A stretch of 64,000 nt of DNA, from positions 1,331,902 to 1,395,901 of the forward strand of contig NZ_GL985606.1 in assembly GCF_000220835.1 (NCBI RefSeq), in the 5' to 3' direction. Origin of the DNA: Actinomyces sp. oral taxon 448 str. F0400. GTDB taxonomy: Bacteria; Actinomycetota; Actinomycetes; Actinomycetales; Actinomycetaceae. Below the pieces are notes generated by a model. That model did no database searches. It was not told the DNA's origin and saw only the letters and a list, made by a program, of their open reading frames with translations. Positions 26,809-36,216 of this stretch are shown here, piece after piece (position 1 is the first letter of the stretch; each line of letters begins with the position of its first letter). A program made the translations under genes and the position numbers.

Positions 26809-26827
26809 ATATGACGATTCGTCATAT
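26809..26827. promoter_or_regulatory. 19-base palindrome between valS and the acyl-CoA synthetase operon
   Basis: ATATGACGATTCGTCATAT is a perfect 9-bp inverted repeat around a central T, in an AT-rich patch upstream of the leaderless start at 26712. It looks like a TetR- or GntR-type operator for the fatty-acid genes; the regulator is not in the immediate vicinity. Confidence 0.55.
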
Positions 26828-26914
26828 TAATGATGGATATCACGTTATCGAAAGGCGCTTGGAAGGCCGCTCCCGTCAGCCGTCCCCGCGCGCCGTCGTG
26901 TCGGGGCGCGCGGG

Positions 26915-29719
26915 TCAGGAGCGCTTCGTGCTCCTGGACCTGGCGGGGGCCTCGCCGAGCTCGACGGTCGTGACCGACACCGGGGAGACGGAGGAATCGG
27001 CACTGGCAGGGGTGCGGGCCACTTCGAAGGGGCCTGTGACCTTGGCCGCCTCGATCAGATCGGTGCGGACCGACTCGATGGCGTCGGCCACCGCGGGCTC
27101 CGCGGTGACTGCGACCGACAGGATCGGGGTCCGCTGGCTCGTCTTGGCCTCCGACTTGACCTTGCGCAGGGCCGCCAGCGCGAGGCCCGCGCGGGTGACG
27201 AGGCCCGCGTTGGCTCCGCCCGCAGCCGCCCGCAGTCCCGCTGCCTGAGGCCAGGCGGAGCGGTGCACGCTGCCGGTGCGGTACCAGGACCACACCTCCT
27301 CGGTGACGAAGGGCAGGAAGGGGGCGAACAGCCGCACGAACGTGTCCACGGCGATCGCCAGCGCCGTACGGGCGGAGTGGACGGCGGTCGCATCATGGGA
27401 GCCGGAGAAGTCGTTGGCGCGGTCCTTGACCAGTTCGATGTAGTCGTCGCAGAAGGTCCAGAACAGCGATTCCGCGACTTCCAGGGCGCGGGCGTGCTCG
27501 AAGTCCTCGAAGGCGGCGGTCGCGGCGTCGACGACGTCGGCCAGTGCGGCCAGAACGGCCCGGTCGATGGGCTCGGTGACCCCGCCCGCCTCCAGGCTCG
27601 GAGCGGGCTGAGCCGCCAGCACCGCTTCATCGGCGTCCCACGGCACGCCCATGGACAGGGCGAACTTGGAGGCGTTGAGGATCTTGATGGCCAGACGGCG
27701 CCCGACCTTGAGCTGAGCCTCCTCGAAGGCCGCATCCAGGCCCAGGCGGGCGCGGGCCGCCCAATAGCGCACCGCGTCCGAGCCGTACCGGTCCAGCAGG
27801 CCCATGGGGGTGACGACGTTGCCCTTGGACTTGCTCATCTTCTTGTGCTCGGAATCCAGGATCCAGCCCGACAGCCCCGCGTGCTTCCACGGCAGGGCGC
27901 CGAACTCCAGGTCCGCGCGCACCACGGAGGAGAAGAGCCATGTACGGATGATGTCCTGCCCCTGGGGGCGCAGGTCCATGGGGTAGACGCGGGAGAAGAG
28001 GTCTTCATCGGTCAGCCAGCCGCAGGCCAGCTGGGGGGTCAGGGAAGAGGTGGCCCATGTGTCCATGATGTCCATCTCGCCGATGAAGCCGCCGGGCGCG
28101 CCCCTCTGCTCCTCGGTGTAACCGGCGGGCGCATCGCTCGAGGGGTCGACGGGCAGGATCGACTCGTCGGGGGTGAGGACGGTCCCGTAGTCGACCTCGC
28201 CGTCAGCGCCGACCTTGTACCATAGGGGGAAGGGCACGCCGAAGAAGCGCTGGCGGGAGACGAGCCAGTCGTTGCTCAGGCCGGCGACCCAGTTCTCGTA
28301 GCGCACGCGCATGAAGTCGGGGTGGAAGTCGAGCTCTCGACCGCGCTCGATCAGCTCGGTGTTCAGGTCCTCCCCGCTGGTGGGGTTGATCCACGGCCTG
28401 CCCCCGTTGCGGATGTACCACTGGCGGGAGGTGACGATCTCCAGGGGCTTGTCCCCGCGTTCGTAGAAGTTGGTCTGGCGCACCGTCTTGACCGGCTCGC
28501 CGCGCATCTCACCGCCGACCGTGAGCGCTTCGACGAGGATCGCGCGAGCGGTGAAGGCGGTCTTGCCGGCCATGGCGGCGTAGACCTCGCGACCGCGGGC
28601 GTCGGTGATCCATGCCGGTGTCTGCATCTCCAGGCGGCCGTCCTTGCGCAGGATGGCGCGCAGCGGCAGGTCGAGATCGCGCCACCAGTCGATGTCGGTG
28701 GTGTCCCCGAAGGTGCAGCACATGGCGATGCCGGCGCCCTTGTCCATCTCCGCCTCGGGGTGGGGCAGGACGGGGACTTCGACGCCGAAGACGGGGGAGG
28801 CGACCATCGTGCCGAACAGCGGCTTGAATCGCTCGTCGTCGGGATGGGCGACCAGGGCGACGCACGCGGGCAGGAGCTCGGGGCGGGTCGTCTCGACGCA
28901 GACGTCCCTGGTGCCGGTCGGGCCCTCCTCGACGGGGGCGCCGGCTGCGGCGGCCTGCGAGGCAGCGGCGGGGTCGACGAGGTGAAAGGCGAGACGGTGG
29001 TAGAAGCCGGGGTAGTCGCGCGACTCCAGCTCGGCCTGGGCCACCGCGGTGCCGAAGGTCACGTCCCACAGGCCCGGCGCAGCCGCCTGGTAGGCCTCGC
29101 CGCGCGCCAGGTTGCGCAGGAAGGCTGCTTGGGCGACTTTGCGGGCCCGCGTTCCGATGGTCTGGTAGTGCTGCGTCCAGTCCACACTCAGGCCCAGGCG
29201 GCGCCACAGGGCTTCGAACTGCGCCTCGTCCTCGACCGTCAGGCGTTCGCACAGCTCGACGAAGTTGCGTCGCGAGATCGGGATTTGATCGGCGGCTTTG
29301 ACCGACGCGCCCTCGTCGCCCGAGCGCGGCGGGGTGAAGTCGGGGTCGTAGGGCAGGGCCGGGTCGCAGCGCACGCCGAAGTAGTTCTGCACGCGGCGCT
29401 CGGTGGGCAGGCCGTTGTCGTCCCAGCCCATGGGGTAGAAGACGGCTTTGCCCCGCATGCGCTGGAAACGGGCGATGGTGTCGGTGTGCGTGTAGGAGAA
29501 GACGTGGCCCACATGCAGGGAGCCGGAGACCGTGGGAGGCGGGGTGTCGATGGAGAAGACCTCGTGGCGCTGCGCGGACCGGTCGAAGGCGTAGGTGCCC
29601 TCGTCCTCCCAGCGCCGCCCCCATGCGCTCTCCAGGCCCTCGGTGCTCACTCTGGCGGGGACTCGAGGCCCGTGGAGCTCGGAGGGGAGGAGGCGAGGAG
29701 AGTGATCGGTTCCAGACAT
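26915..29719 (-). CDS. valS: Valyl-tRNA synthetase
   Basis: A 934-residue class I synthetase. HVGH (69-72) is the HIGH motif in TVSGSLHVGHVFSYTHTD, KKMSKSKGNVVTP (about 625) the KMSKS loop; the CP1 editing domain lies between, with the anticodon helical domain at about 690-830. The long C-terminal coiled coil of many ValS enzymes appears short, and the final 60 residues are TVE-like low complexity. The ATG 29719 has CAGAAT seven bases upstream and no Shine-Dalgarno, so the mRNA may be leaderless. The variant resembles the actinobacterial ValS that some archaea share. Confidence 0.95.
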   Translation of the reverse strand: MSGTDHSPRLLPSELHGPRVPARVSTEGLESAWGRRWEDEGTYAFDRSAQRHEVFSIDTPPPTVSGSLHVGHVFSYTHTDTIARFQRMRGKAVFYPMGWDDNGLPTERRVQNYFGVRCDPALPYDPDFTPPRSGDEGASVKAADQIPISRRNFVELCERLTVEDEAQFEALWRRLGLSVDWTQHYQTIGTRARKVAQAAFLRNLARGEAYQAAAPGLWDVTFGTAVAQAELESRDYPGFYHRLAFHLVDPAAASQAAAAGAPVEEGPTGTRDVCVETTRPELLPACVALVAHPDDERFKPLFGTMVASPVFGVEVPVLPHPEAEMDKGAGIAMCCTFGDTTDIDWWRDLDLPLRAILRKDGRLEMQTPAWITDARGREVYAAMAGKTAFTARAILVEALTVGGEMRGEPVKTVRQTNFYERGDKPLEIVTSRQWYIRNGGRPWINPTSGEDLNTELIERGRELDFHPDFMRVRYENWVAGLSNDWLVSRQRFFGVPFPLWYKVGADGEVDYGTVLTPDESILPVDPSSDAPAGYTEEQRGAPGGFIGEMDIMDTWATSSLTPQLACGWLTDEDLFSRVYPMDLRPQGQDIIRTWLFSSVVRADLEFGALPWKHAGLSGWILDSEHKKMSKSKGNVVTPMGLLDRYGSDAVRYWAARARLGLDAAFEEAQLKVGRRLAIKILNASKFALSMGVPWDADEAVLAAQPAPSLEAGGVTEPIDRAVLAALADVVDAATAAFEDFEHARALEVAESLFWTFCDDYIELVKDRANDFSGSHDATAVHSARTALAIAVDTFVRLFAPFLPFVTEEVWSWYRTGSVHRSAWPQAAGLRAAAGGANAGLVTRAGLALAALRKVKSEAKTSQRTPILSVAVTAEPAVADAIESVRTDLIEAAKVTGPFEVARTPASADSSVSPVSVTTVELGEAPARSRSTKRS

Positions 29720-29804
29720 GGCGCCGATTCTGTCATGGGCCGACGGTGCGGCCCGAGGAGGGGCCGCCGCGCCTGGCTGTGAGGTGGGCTACGGGCGACG
29801 CCGC

Positions 29805-30365
29805 CTACGAACGATGCTCCTCGTCCCGCGGAGTGGATCGAGGCTGGCGCGGCTGAGGTTGTGATCGCGCGGAGAGGCGTTGGATCGTCGAGGGTCGGGC
29901 GGCGGTCAGGATGCCGCGGGTCCGGGTTCTCAACGTGCTCGGCAGGACGCCGACGAGGTCGGCCACCGTTCGTTCGGCGAGCCGCGCCCGCCAGGCGGCG
30001 TCGGCCTCGTCCATGAGGGCGTGGACCACGCATGTGCGCCGGCACTCCTCCGGCGTGGCCGCGCCCGTGCCGTGACATCGAATCTCCTCGCACACGAAGG
30101 CGGGCCCCGAGCCCTCAATGGCCTCGAAGACCGATAGCGCCGAGATCTTCTCGGGCGGGGCGGCCAGCCTGTAGCCGCCCCGCGGCCCGGTCACCGCCAG
30201 GAGGATGCTCGCGGAGACCAGCCGTTTGAGGTACTTCGCCAGGTAGGGGTCGGGAAGGTCGTAGAAGTCCGCGATGGTCCGCCGGGAGGTCCATGAGCCG
30301 GCAGGCGCCTGGGCCAGCAGCATGACTGTGTGCAGGGCCCACTCGACCCCCCTCGAGACGCGCAT
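29805..30365 (-). CDS. Rrf2-family regulator with four cysteines
   Basis: A 186-residue DNA-binding protein. The N-terminal winged helix (SRGVEWALHTVMLLAQAPAG, then LPDPYLAKYLKRLVSA) is followed by a dimer helix and the Cys motif Cys92, Cys97, Cys108, Cys112, likely an iron-sulfur or thiol sensor site as in IscR and NsrR; spacing differs from both. The last 40 residues are disordered. It lies divergent from an MFS exporter gene, 45 bases apart, and is the obvious candidate to control it in response to redox or nitrosative stress. Target and signal are inferred. Confidence 0.85.
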   Translation of the reverse strand: MRVSRGVEWALHTVMLLAQAPAGSWTSRRTIADFYDLPDPYLAKYLKRLVSASILLAVTGPRGGYRLAAPPEKISALSVFEAIEGSGPAFVCEEIRCHGTGAATPEECRRTCVVHALMDEADAAWRARLAERTVADLVGVLPSTLRTRTRGILTAARPSTIQRLSARSQPQPRQPRSTPRDEEHRS

Positions 30366-30410
30366 GCGGTGAGTATTGCACAGTCTTCCTCATATAGATA
30401 TTGTAGACAC

Positions 30411-31793
30411 ATGATGTCGATAAAATATCGTGACGGAGTCCTGCTGGCGACCGTTCTCGTCGCCGCCTTCATGGGACAATTCGACTTCTTCGTCGTCAAT
30501 GTGGCAGCGCCGTCCATCCAGGAGGCTCTCGGCGCCAGTGACGCCCAGCTCGAGATGGTCGTGGGCGGGTACGCCTTCGCCTACGCCTCCGCTCTGGTCA
30601 CCGGTGGACGTCTGGGGGATCTGTACGGCCAGCGGCGGGTCTATCTGTGCGGGCTGACGCTGTTCGGCCTGACCTCCCTGCTGTGCGGCGCCGCCGGGTC
30701 GGCGGGCCTGCTCGTCGTGGCCCGCGTGGCCCAGGGCTTCGCCGCGGCGGTAATGATCCCCCAGGTCCTCGCCTGCGTGAACGTGTTCCTGCCTGCCTCC
30801 CGCCGCGGCTGGGCGATGGCGTGGTACGGGGTCGCCACTGGTGTCGGGGCCATCGCGGGACAGGTCCTGGGCGGCTGGCTCGTCCACATCGACCTGGCCG
30901 GCCTGGGCTGGAGGACAGTCTTCCTTGTCAACGTCCCCGTCGTGGCGGCGACCGCGGTAGCGGCCCTGCGCGTCCTTCCGGGGTTCAGACGTGAGCACGC
31001 CCCCGCCCTCGATGTCCCCGCCCAGGGAGGGCTCGCCATCGGAATGGCGCTCATCCTCATCCCCTTCGTCCTGGGACGTCAGAACGACTGGCCGCTGTGG
31101 ATGTGGGGCGGGCCCATCCTGGGCGGCGCCGTCGTGTGGGCGGTGATGCGGGCGGAGGATCGTCTGGAGGGCCGGGGAGGCGATCCCCTCCTGGAGCGGT
31201 CGGTCCTGACCGAGCCGTCACTCGTGCGCGGCACCGTGTCGTCGGTGCTCTTCATGGCCTACTTCGCCGCCTTCATGTTCCGCTTGACCATACTGCTGCA
31301 GCGGGGCGAGGGACTCGACCCCCTGCACGCGGGCCTCGTCTTCGCTCCGTCGGGGGCCACCTTCGCGCTCAGCTCCCTGCTCCTGCGCTCCTGGGTGGCG
31401 CGGGACAGGCCTCGAGCGGTTCGCGCCGGCACCGCGACGACGGTATGCGGGCTCGCGGTGGCGATTGTCGGCCTGCTCACGCCCGGCGCGCCGATCCTCG
31501 CCTGCGTCGTCGTCGCGGTGTGCCTGACGGGCCTGGGCAACGGTCTCGTCCTGCCCACTCTGATCGGGGTGGCCCTGTCCGACGTCCCGACGCCGAAGGC
31601 GGGCGTCGCCAGCGGCATCGTGACGACGGCCCAGCAGTTCGCGGCCTCGGCGGGGGTCGCCCTCCTGGGGACCCTCTACTACTCGTTGGCGGCCCAGCAC
31701 GGGCACCGCATCGCCATGGCGCTCACCCTCATCGTCGACGTTCTCCTGCTGCTGGCGGTCATGGCGGTCGCCGGTAGGCGCCGTCGGGGCTGA
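30411..31793 (+). CDS. MFS drug-exporter family protein (DHA2-like)
   Basis: A 460-residue membrane protein with about 14 predicted segments. Motif A is GGRLGDLYGQRRVYLCG, motif C lies in the fifth helix (GVATGVGAIAGQVLGGWLV), and the protein starts MMSIKYRDGVLLATVLVAAF. DHA2 members expel drugs, dyes or metabolites. The start has TATTGT six bases upstream, so the mRNA may be leaderless. It is divergent from the Rrf2 regulator, with AT-rich repeats between. The substrate is unknown. Confidence 0.85.
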   Translation: MMSIKYRDGVLLATVLVAAFMGQFDFFVVNVAAPSIQEALGASDAQLEMVVGGYAFAYASALVTGGRLGDLYGQRRVYLCGLTLFGLTSLLCGAAGSAGLLVVARVAQGFAAAVMIPQVLACVNVFLPASRRGWAMAWYGVATGVGAIAGQVLGGWLVHIDLAGLGWRTVFLVNVPVVAATAVAALRVLPGFRREHAPALDVPAQGGLAIGMALILIPFVLGRQNDWPLWMWGGPILGGAVVWAVMRAEDRLEGRGGDPLLERSVLTEPSLVRGTVSSVLFMAYFAAFMFRLTILLQRGEGLDPLHAGLVFAPSGATFALSSLLLRSWVARDRPRAVRAGTATTVCGLAVAIVGLLTPGAPILACVVVAVCLTGLGNGLVLPTLIGVALSDVPTPKAGVASGIVTTAQQFAASAGVALLGTLYYSLAAQHGHRIAMALTLIVDVLLLLAVMAVAGRRRRG

Positions 31794-31983
31794 GAACGCT
31801 ATCGCGGCCCAACGCGAGCCCCGCGATGGGGCGGGATCGATAGGACGAGAGCCACGTTCGCGGCTGCGAGGAGGAGGTGAAACGTCTTCACAATGACGTT
31901 ATCGTTCTGTTGTAAGCAACCCGCTGATCAGCGCAGCGATCCATCCCCATTCCCGGTTTCCCGAACGACTGAGAGGAGAACCC

Positions 31984-32835
31984 GTGGACGAGTGCCCTCA
32001 GGCGGCTTCGTCCGGGACATCCCCCGCCCCCCTCCCGGAGTCCGCCCCCGCCTCCTCCCCGGCGACCTCGGTGTCCGCAGATACTCCAGAGCTGGAGGCG
32101 CAGCGTCGCCTGCGCGAGGACACCGGCGCCATCGAACCCATCGACGAGCCCGTCATCGGGCCGGCCGAGTCGGACGCCGCCGACGATCGCTTCCGGGGGA
32201 TGCCGGCTGCCGCGCCGGCCGCGCGAGTCGGACGTCCGTCCTCGCCGTTCCGCGTGCGGATCGCCGCCGCGGCAGTCGTTGGTCTCGCGGCCGTGGTCGC
32301 CGTTGCTGTCGCCGTGCCCGGTTCCGGCAGCCGGGAGGGCGGCGGCCCGGACGCTGTCTCCCCGACGACCGGCAGTACCGCCGAGGCCGGGCGCCCGTCG
32401 CCGACGCCGCACCCCACCGGCACCGGCGGGACGACCAGCCCCAGCGCCTCGAGCGTCGCCGCCGATGACGACCAGGACGGTCCCATCCCCTCCGCGCCGG
32501 CGTCCGCCGCCTCCCCGCCCGCCGTTCCCGACGAGGTCTTCGACGGTGCCGGGACGACCGGCCCCTCCGGCTCCCCCGCCGACGAGACCGACGAGGCTCC
32601 TGTGCGCGGCCGGACCGGCGGCGGTCGGGGGACCGCCGGCGCGGACACCGACGGCGGGGCGGCCTACGGTGCGGCCAACTGGCAATCCGGTACGACGGAC
32701 GAGCAGTCCGGCGGGTCGTCCGAGGAGGGCTCCAGCTCCCCGAGGCAACCGGCCTCCCCGTCGACAGCGTACCTCGAGAAGCCGCCCACGCCGACGCAGG
32801 AGGCGAGCGAACCCCCATCCGAGGGCTCGGAGTAA
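31984..32835 (+). CDS. Membrane-anchored low-complexity protein
   Basis: A 283-residue protein: cytoplasmic acidic half (1-85, with ELEAQRRLREDTGAIEPIDE at about 36-55), one membrane segment (about 92-112), then a 170-residue outside part rich in Ser, Thr, Pro, Gly and Asp. No folded domain is visible. GAGAGGAG precedes the GTG. Such proteins may be glycosylated surface linkers; I do not recognise a family. Its 3' end faces proC. Confidence 0.7.
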   Translation: MDECPQAASSGTSPAPLPESAPASSPATSVSADTPELEAQRRLREDTGAIEPIDEPVIGPAESDAADDRFRGMPAAAPAARVGRPSSPFRVRIAAAAVVGLAAVVAVAVAVPGSGSREGGGPDAVSPTTGSTAEAGRPSPTPHPTGTGGTTSPSASSVAADDDQDGPIPSAPASAASPPAVPDEVFDGAGTTGPSGSPADETDEAPVRGRTGGGRGTAGADTDGGAAYGAANWQSGTTDEQSGGSSEEGSSSPRQPASPSTAYLEKPPTPTQEASEPPSEGSE

Positions 32836-32908
32836 TTCCCTCAGTGATCCCCGGCCGGGCGCGCCCGCCCCGCCCGTCGTCTCCGGGACCGTGCGGGGAT
32901 CTGCGGTC

Positions 32909-33736
32909 TCAGGCTCCGAGTTCGCGATCGCGTGCGACCGTCGCCTCGAAGGCGTCGATGACGGCGCTGGAGAAGCCGGACCGCTCCATGGCCACCACAC
33001 CGGCTACCGTCGTCCCGCCCGGGGAGCACACGGCGTCGATCAGGTCGGCGGGTGTGCGGCCCGCCGCGCCGTCGGCCCGCCGGGTCTCCTCGACCTGGAC
33101 GATGCGCGCCGAGCCGAGGACCGCCTGGGTGACGATCTCGACGGCCTGAGCCTTCGGGATCCCGTCCATGACACCGGCGCGTGCCAGGGCTTCGATGAAG
33201 GTGAGCACGAAGGCGGGGGAGGAGCCGGCCAGGCCGACGAAGGCGGAGAAGTTCTTCTCCGCCATGGTCACGGTGCGTCCGACTGCGCTCATCAGGCGGC
33301 GCACGTCCTCCAGATCCTCCCGTGTGGCGCTCCTGCCCGCGGCCAGCGCCGTCATCGACTCGCCGGCCGCGGCGGCCATATTCGGCATGGCGCGCACCAC
33401 CCGGGTTCCGCTCGGTAGCAGGGACTCGATTCGTTCAAGAGTCACACCGGCGGCGATCGAGACGACCAGGGGACGATGGGCGGCGACGGCATCATGGATC
33501 TGGACGAGGACGTCCGGCACCACATGGGGCTTGACCGCCAGGACGACCGCATCGCACTGCCTGGCCAGGGCGGCGGAGTTCTCCAGGTGCACCGCTCCGG
33601 TCCGCTCCGCCAGGCGCCGGGCCGAGTCGTGAGCGCTGGTGATCGCCAGGTCCTGCGCCCGGACCCCGGATGCGACCGCCCCCCGGATGATCGCATCCGC
33701 CATGCTGCCCGCGCCGATGAAGCCGTAGGTCCTCAT
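32909..33736 (-). CDS. proC: Pyrroline-5-carboxylate reductase
   Basis: A 275-residue enzyme making proline from pyrroline-5-carboxylate with NAD(P)H. The nucleotide-binding start is GFIGAGSMADAIIRG; AMPNMAA and the C-terminal signature SPGGTTVAGV (about 240) with GLAGSSPAFV complete the family pattern. TAGGCT lies six bases before the ATG with only G residues between, so the mRNA is probably leaderless. The gene is single, convergent with the low-complexity protein. Confidence 0.95.
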   Translation of the reverse strand: MRTYGFIGAGSMADAIIRGAVASGVRAQDLAITSAHDSARRLAERTGAVHLENSAALARQCDAVVLAVKPHVVPDVLVQIHDAVAAHRPLVVSIAAGVTLERIESLLPSGTRVVRAMPNMAAAAGESMTALAAGRSATREDLEDVRRLMSAVGRTVTMAEKNFSAFVGLAGSSPAFVLTFIEALARAGVMDGIPKAQAVEIVTQAVLGSARIVQVEETRRADGAAGRTPADLIDAVCSPGGTTVAGVVAMERSGFSSAVIDAFEATVARDRELGA

Positions 33737-33793
33737 CCCCCCAGCCTAGTGCGCTGAGCCGCGGGAGTCCGGAGGCGGGACGCGACCGCCGCC

Positions 33794-34540
33794 TCACATC
33801 GCGCCGACGATGAGATAGCCGGCGGACACGACGGTCAGGGCGGTGACCAGGCGGTCGAACAGATTCTGATTCATCCGGATGGCCAGACGTCGGCCGGCCA
33901 GGGCGGAGACGATGACGACGGGCGCCAGGACGGCGTTCAGCCGCAGGGTCTCGACGCGGATGACGCCCAGGCCGATGGATAGAGGCAGTTTGACGACGTT
34001 GACGGCGAAGAAGAACCAGGCGGTCGTGCCCAGGAAAGGGGCCACCGCGAACCGTGAGGCCAGCAGATACATGGTCATCACCGGGCCGCCGGCGTTGGCC
34101 GTCATCGTTGTGAACCCCGACAGGGTGCCGTAGAGGAGCCGGCTTGTCCTCCCCCGGGCCACCGACGTCCCGGCGCGGCGCATGAGGGTGAGCGTCACCG
34201 CGATCAGGACGAGCAGGAGCGCGCCGATGAGCACCGCCGTCGCCCGGTCGCCGGCGAGCGTCAGGAATCCCGCTCCGAGGACGAGGCCAAGCACAACTCC
34301 CGGCACCAGGCGACGCAGGGTGGCCCAGTCGGCGTCATGGCGGTAGGCGGCGATGGCGACCACGTCACCCACGAGTAGCAGGATGAGCAGGGCGCCGGTG
34401 GAGGCCCTGGCGGGCAGGACCGCGGCGAACAGGGCCACCGCGAGCGTGGCCGCTCCCGGCAGGGCGGTTTTGGCGATGCCGACGGCGATGGCGGCGACGA
34501 CCAGCAGGCACCAGCCCGCAGTCGAGACGGTGGGAATCAC
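33794..34540 (-). CDS. TSUP (TauE/SafE) family permease
   Basis: A 248-residue membrane protein with about eight segments and two copies of the family repeat (AIAVGIAKTALPGAATLAVA, read as one piece; later SGFTTMTANAGGPVMTMYLL). TSUP members move sulfite, sulfoacetate or other anions. It is a second TSUP protein besides the one in the sulfate operon, of a different subtype. The GTG start has TAGACT six bases upstream. Nothing next to it reveals the substrate. Confidence 0.85.
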   Translation of the reverse strand: MIPTVSTAGWCLLVVAAIAVGIAKTALPGAATLAVALFAAVLPARASTGALLILLLVGDVVAIAAYRHDADWATLRRLVPGVVLGLVLGAGFLTLAGDRATAVLIGALLLVLIAVTLTLMRRAGTSVARGRTSRLLYGTLSGFTTMTANAGGPVMTMYLLASRFAVAPFLGTTAWFFFAVNVVKLPLSIGLGVIRVETLRLNAVLAPVVIVSALAGRRLAIRMNQNLFDRLVTALTVVSAGYLIVGAM

Positions 34541-34628
34541 ACTCGAAGTCTAAGGCGTCCACCAGGCGAGAAGTCCGGACAAATGGACGGACTGGTCGGG
34601 GCGGATTCGCGGGAGGGGCGGGCGGATC

Positions 34629-35999
34629 TCAGCCCAGAACCGCCCAGCCGGTCGGCGGTAGGATGACGCCGTTGCGCTCAGGCCGCGGCGGCGAGGCGTC
34701 GTGAGTCGAGGCCAGGGGACGGTGGTGGTTCGCGGTGGGCAGCCAGACCTCGGTCTCCTGAAGGCTGAGGGCCGTCACGGCCTCCTCGGCCGCCGCCCCG
34801 GGTAGCGGGGATCGCTCGCGCATGCGCAGCGATACGACTGTGTTATCCAGATGAAGCACGTCGACGTCGGCGTCGTGCAGCCACGGCAGCCGGCGCCGCA
34901 CCGCGATGAGCTCACGATGCAGGGCGCGCATCGCCCCGCCGTCGCGCTGTCGGGGCGAAGCGGGCAGTTCGGGGCGGATGGCGTCGTCCCCGCCCAGACG
35001 TTCCTCCTTGACGGCGCGCAGGCCGTCCTCGTCTCCGTAGTAGATCGCGGGCGTGCCCGGCAGGGTCATGAGCAGGGCCAGCGCGTGGGGGGCGCGGCGC
35101 TCGTCGGACAGCTGAGAGGCGATCCTGGTCGTGTCGTGGTTGCCGATGAAGGTCCAGGGTACGAAGCTCCTCAGCAGCTCGGCGTTACGGCGCAGTGTCC
35201 AGTCCAGCTCGTAGAAGTTCGCCTCGGCCAGCGAGTGCCAGATCGATTGCCACAGCTCGTACTGGGTCACCGAGTCCATGCCCGAGGCGGCCACAATGCC
35301 CGCGTAGTCGCCGTGGATGACTTCGCCGACGACGTAGACCCCTGGGTGGGCACGACGTACGCGGGGCAGCACCCGCGTCCAGAAGACGGGGTCGACGGCG
35401 TAGGCCGCGTCCAGGCGCCAGCCGTCCACGCCGAGCGAGCACCAGTGGGTCATGATGTCGACGACGAGATCGGCCACCGCCTTGCAGGAGTGGTCGAGCT
35501 CGGGCAGCCAGTCCTGACCCTCGAAGCGTTCGTATTCCGGGGCGGTACCGGGGCTCCACGCCCGCGCGCCGCCGGGCCAGGTCAGGCGGAACATGCGGGC
35601 CTGCGGCGAGTCGGGGCCGACCCGGGGGAGCGCCGCGAAGGCGGGGTGGTCGATCCCGACATGGTTGAACACGCCGTCGAGCATGACTCGCACGCCCCGG
35701 CGGTGGGCCGCCTCGATGAGGGTGAGCAGATCCTCGTTCGTGCCCAGGCGAGGGTCGACGCGCATGTGGTCGACCGTGTCGTAGCCGTGGGACATCGAAT
35801 GGAAGACGGGGCCGAGCATGAGCACGTTGCAGCCGAGAGCCACGAGATGGTCGAGCCACTCGATGAGGCGCCGCAACCGATGCTCGCCGGCCATCGCTCC
35901 GGCGGGCGAGTCCGGATCGTCGGGATCCCCGTGCGGGCACAGCGCGGGCGCTCCCACCGCCCCCAGCGGCATGACGTGCCAGGCGATGGCGTAGCGCAC
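34629..35999 (-). CDS. GH13 alpha-amylase family enzyme
   Basis: A 456-residue GH13 barrel. Region I is DGVFNHVG (108-115), region II GWRLDAAYAV with nucleophile Asp197, acid/base Glu226 in VVGEVIHGDY, and region IV FIGNHDTTRI. These are all catalytic residues. It belongs to the maltogenic/neopullulanase-like group and probably acts on intracellular maltodextrins. The start is uncertain: GTG 35999 begins VRYAIAWHVMPLG directly in the first strand, so the N-terminus is unusually short, while a longer upstream reading frame lies in another frame (ATG 36115 or 36073). A frameshift or rare start is possible. It is divergent from the ABC exporter. Confidence 0.85.
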   Translation of the reverse strand: MRYAIAWHVMPLGAVGAPALCPHGDPDDPDSPAGAMAGEHRLRRLIEWLDHLVALGCNVLMLGPVFHSMSHGYDTVDHMRVDPRLGTNEDLLTLIEAAHRRGVRVMLDGVFNHVGIDHPAFAALPRVGPDSPQARMFRLTWPGGARAWSPGTAPEYERFEGQDWLPELDHSCKAVADLVVDIMTHWCSLGVDGWRLDAAYAVDPVFWTRVLPRVRRAHPGVYVVGEVIHGDYAGIVAASGMDSVTQYELWQSIWHSLAEANFYELDWTLRRNAELLRSFVPWTFIGNHDTTRIASQLSDERRAPHALALLMTLPGTPAIYYGDEDGLRAVKEERLGGDDAIRPELPASPRQRDGGAMRALHRELIAVRRRLPWLHDADVDVLHLDNTVVSLRMRERSPLPGAAAEEAVTALSLQETEVWLPTANHHRPLASTHDASPPRPERNGVILPPTGWAVLG

Positions 36000-36130
36000 C
36001 CACTCCGGCTCGCCCGGAGTTCGCCGAGGCTGTTGGTCGGCGGGGGGAGGGGCTCGGCGTCGTCGGCGTGCATGCGGTCACGGTACCGCGTGCGGACCGC
36101 GGGGAGGGCGGGCATGGGGGTCGCCAGGTG

Positions 36131-36144
36131 ATACCATATGGTAT
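36131..36144. promoter_or_regulatory. 14-base palindrome between the GH13 and ABC-exporter genes
   Basis: ATACCATATGGTAT is fully symmetric and is followed at 36164-36177 by a weaker repeat ATACT...AGTAT. The pair sits 73 to 86 bases before the ABC ATP-binding gene in an AT-rich patch, as expected for a TetR-type operator; the TetR gene 2 kb downstream is a candidate. Confidence 0.55.
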
Positions 36145-36216
36145 GTTCCAGTCGGCACGAACGATACTAATGAGTATATCAATTGCGTGCCGCCGTCGAG
36201 AATCCAGGAGCCCCAC

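Noticed and set aside
32846-32901. A terminator formed by GATCCCCG and CGGGGATC between convergent genes
   Set aside because: An 8-bp stem around 40 bases of GC-rich DNA is not better than chance in this region.
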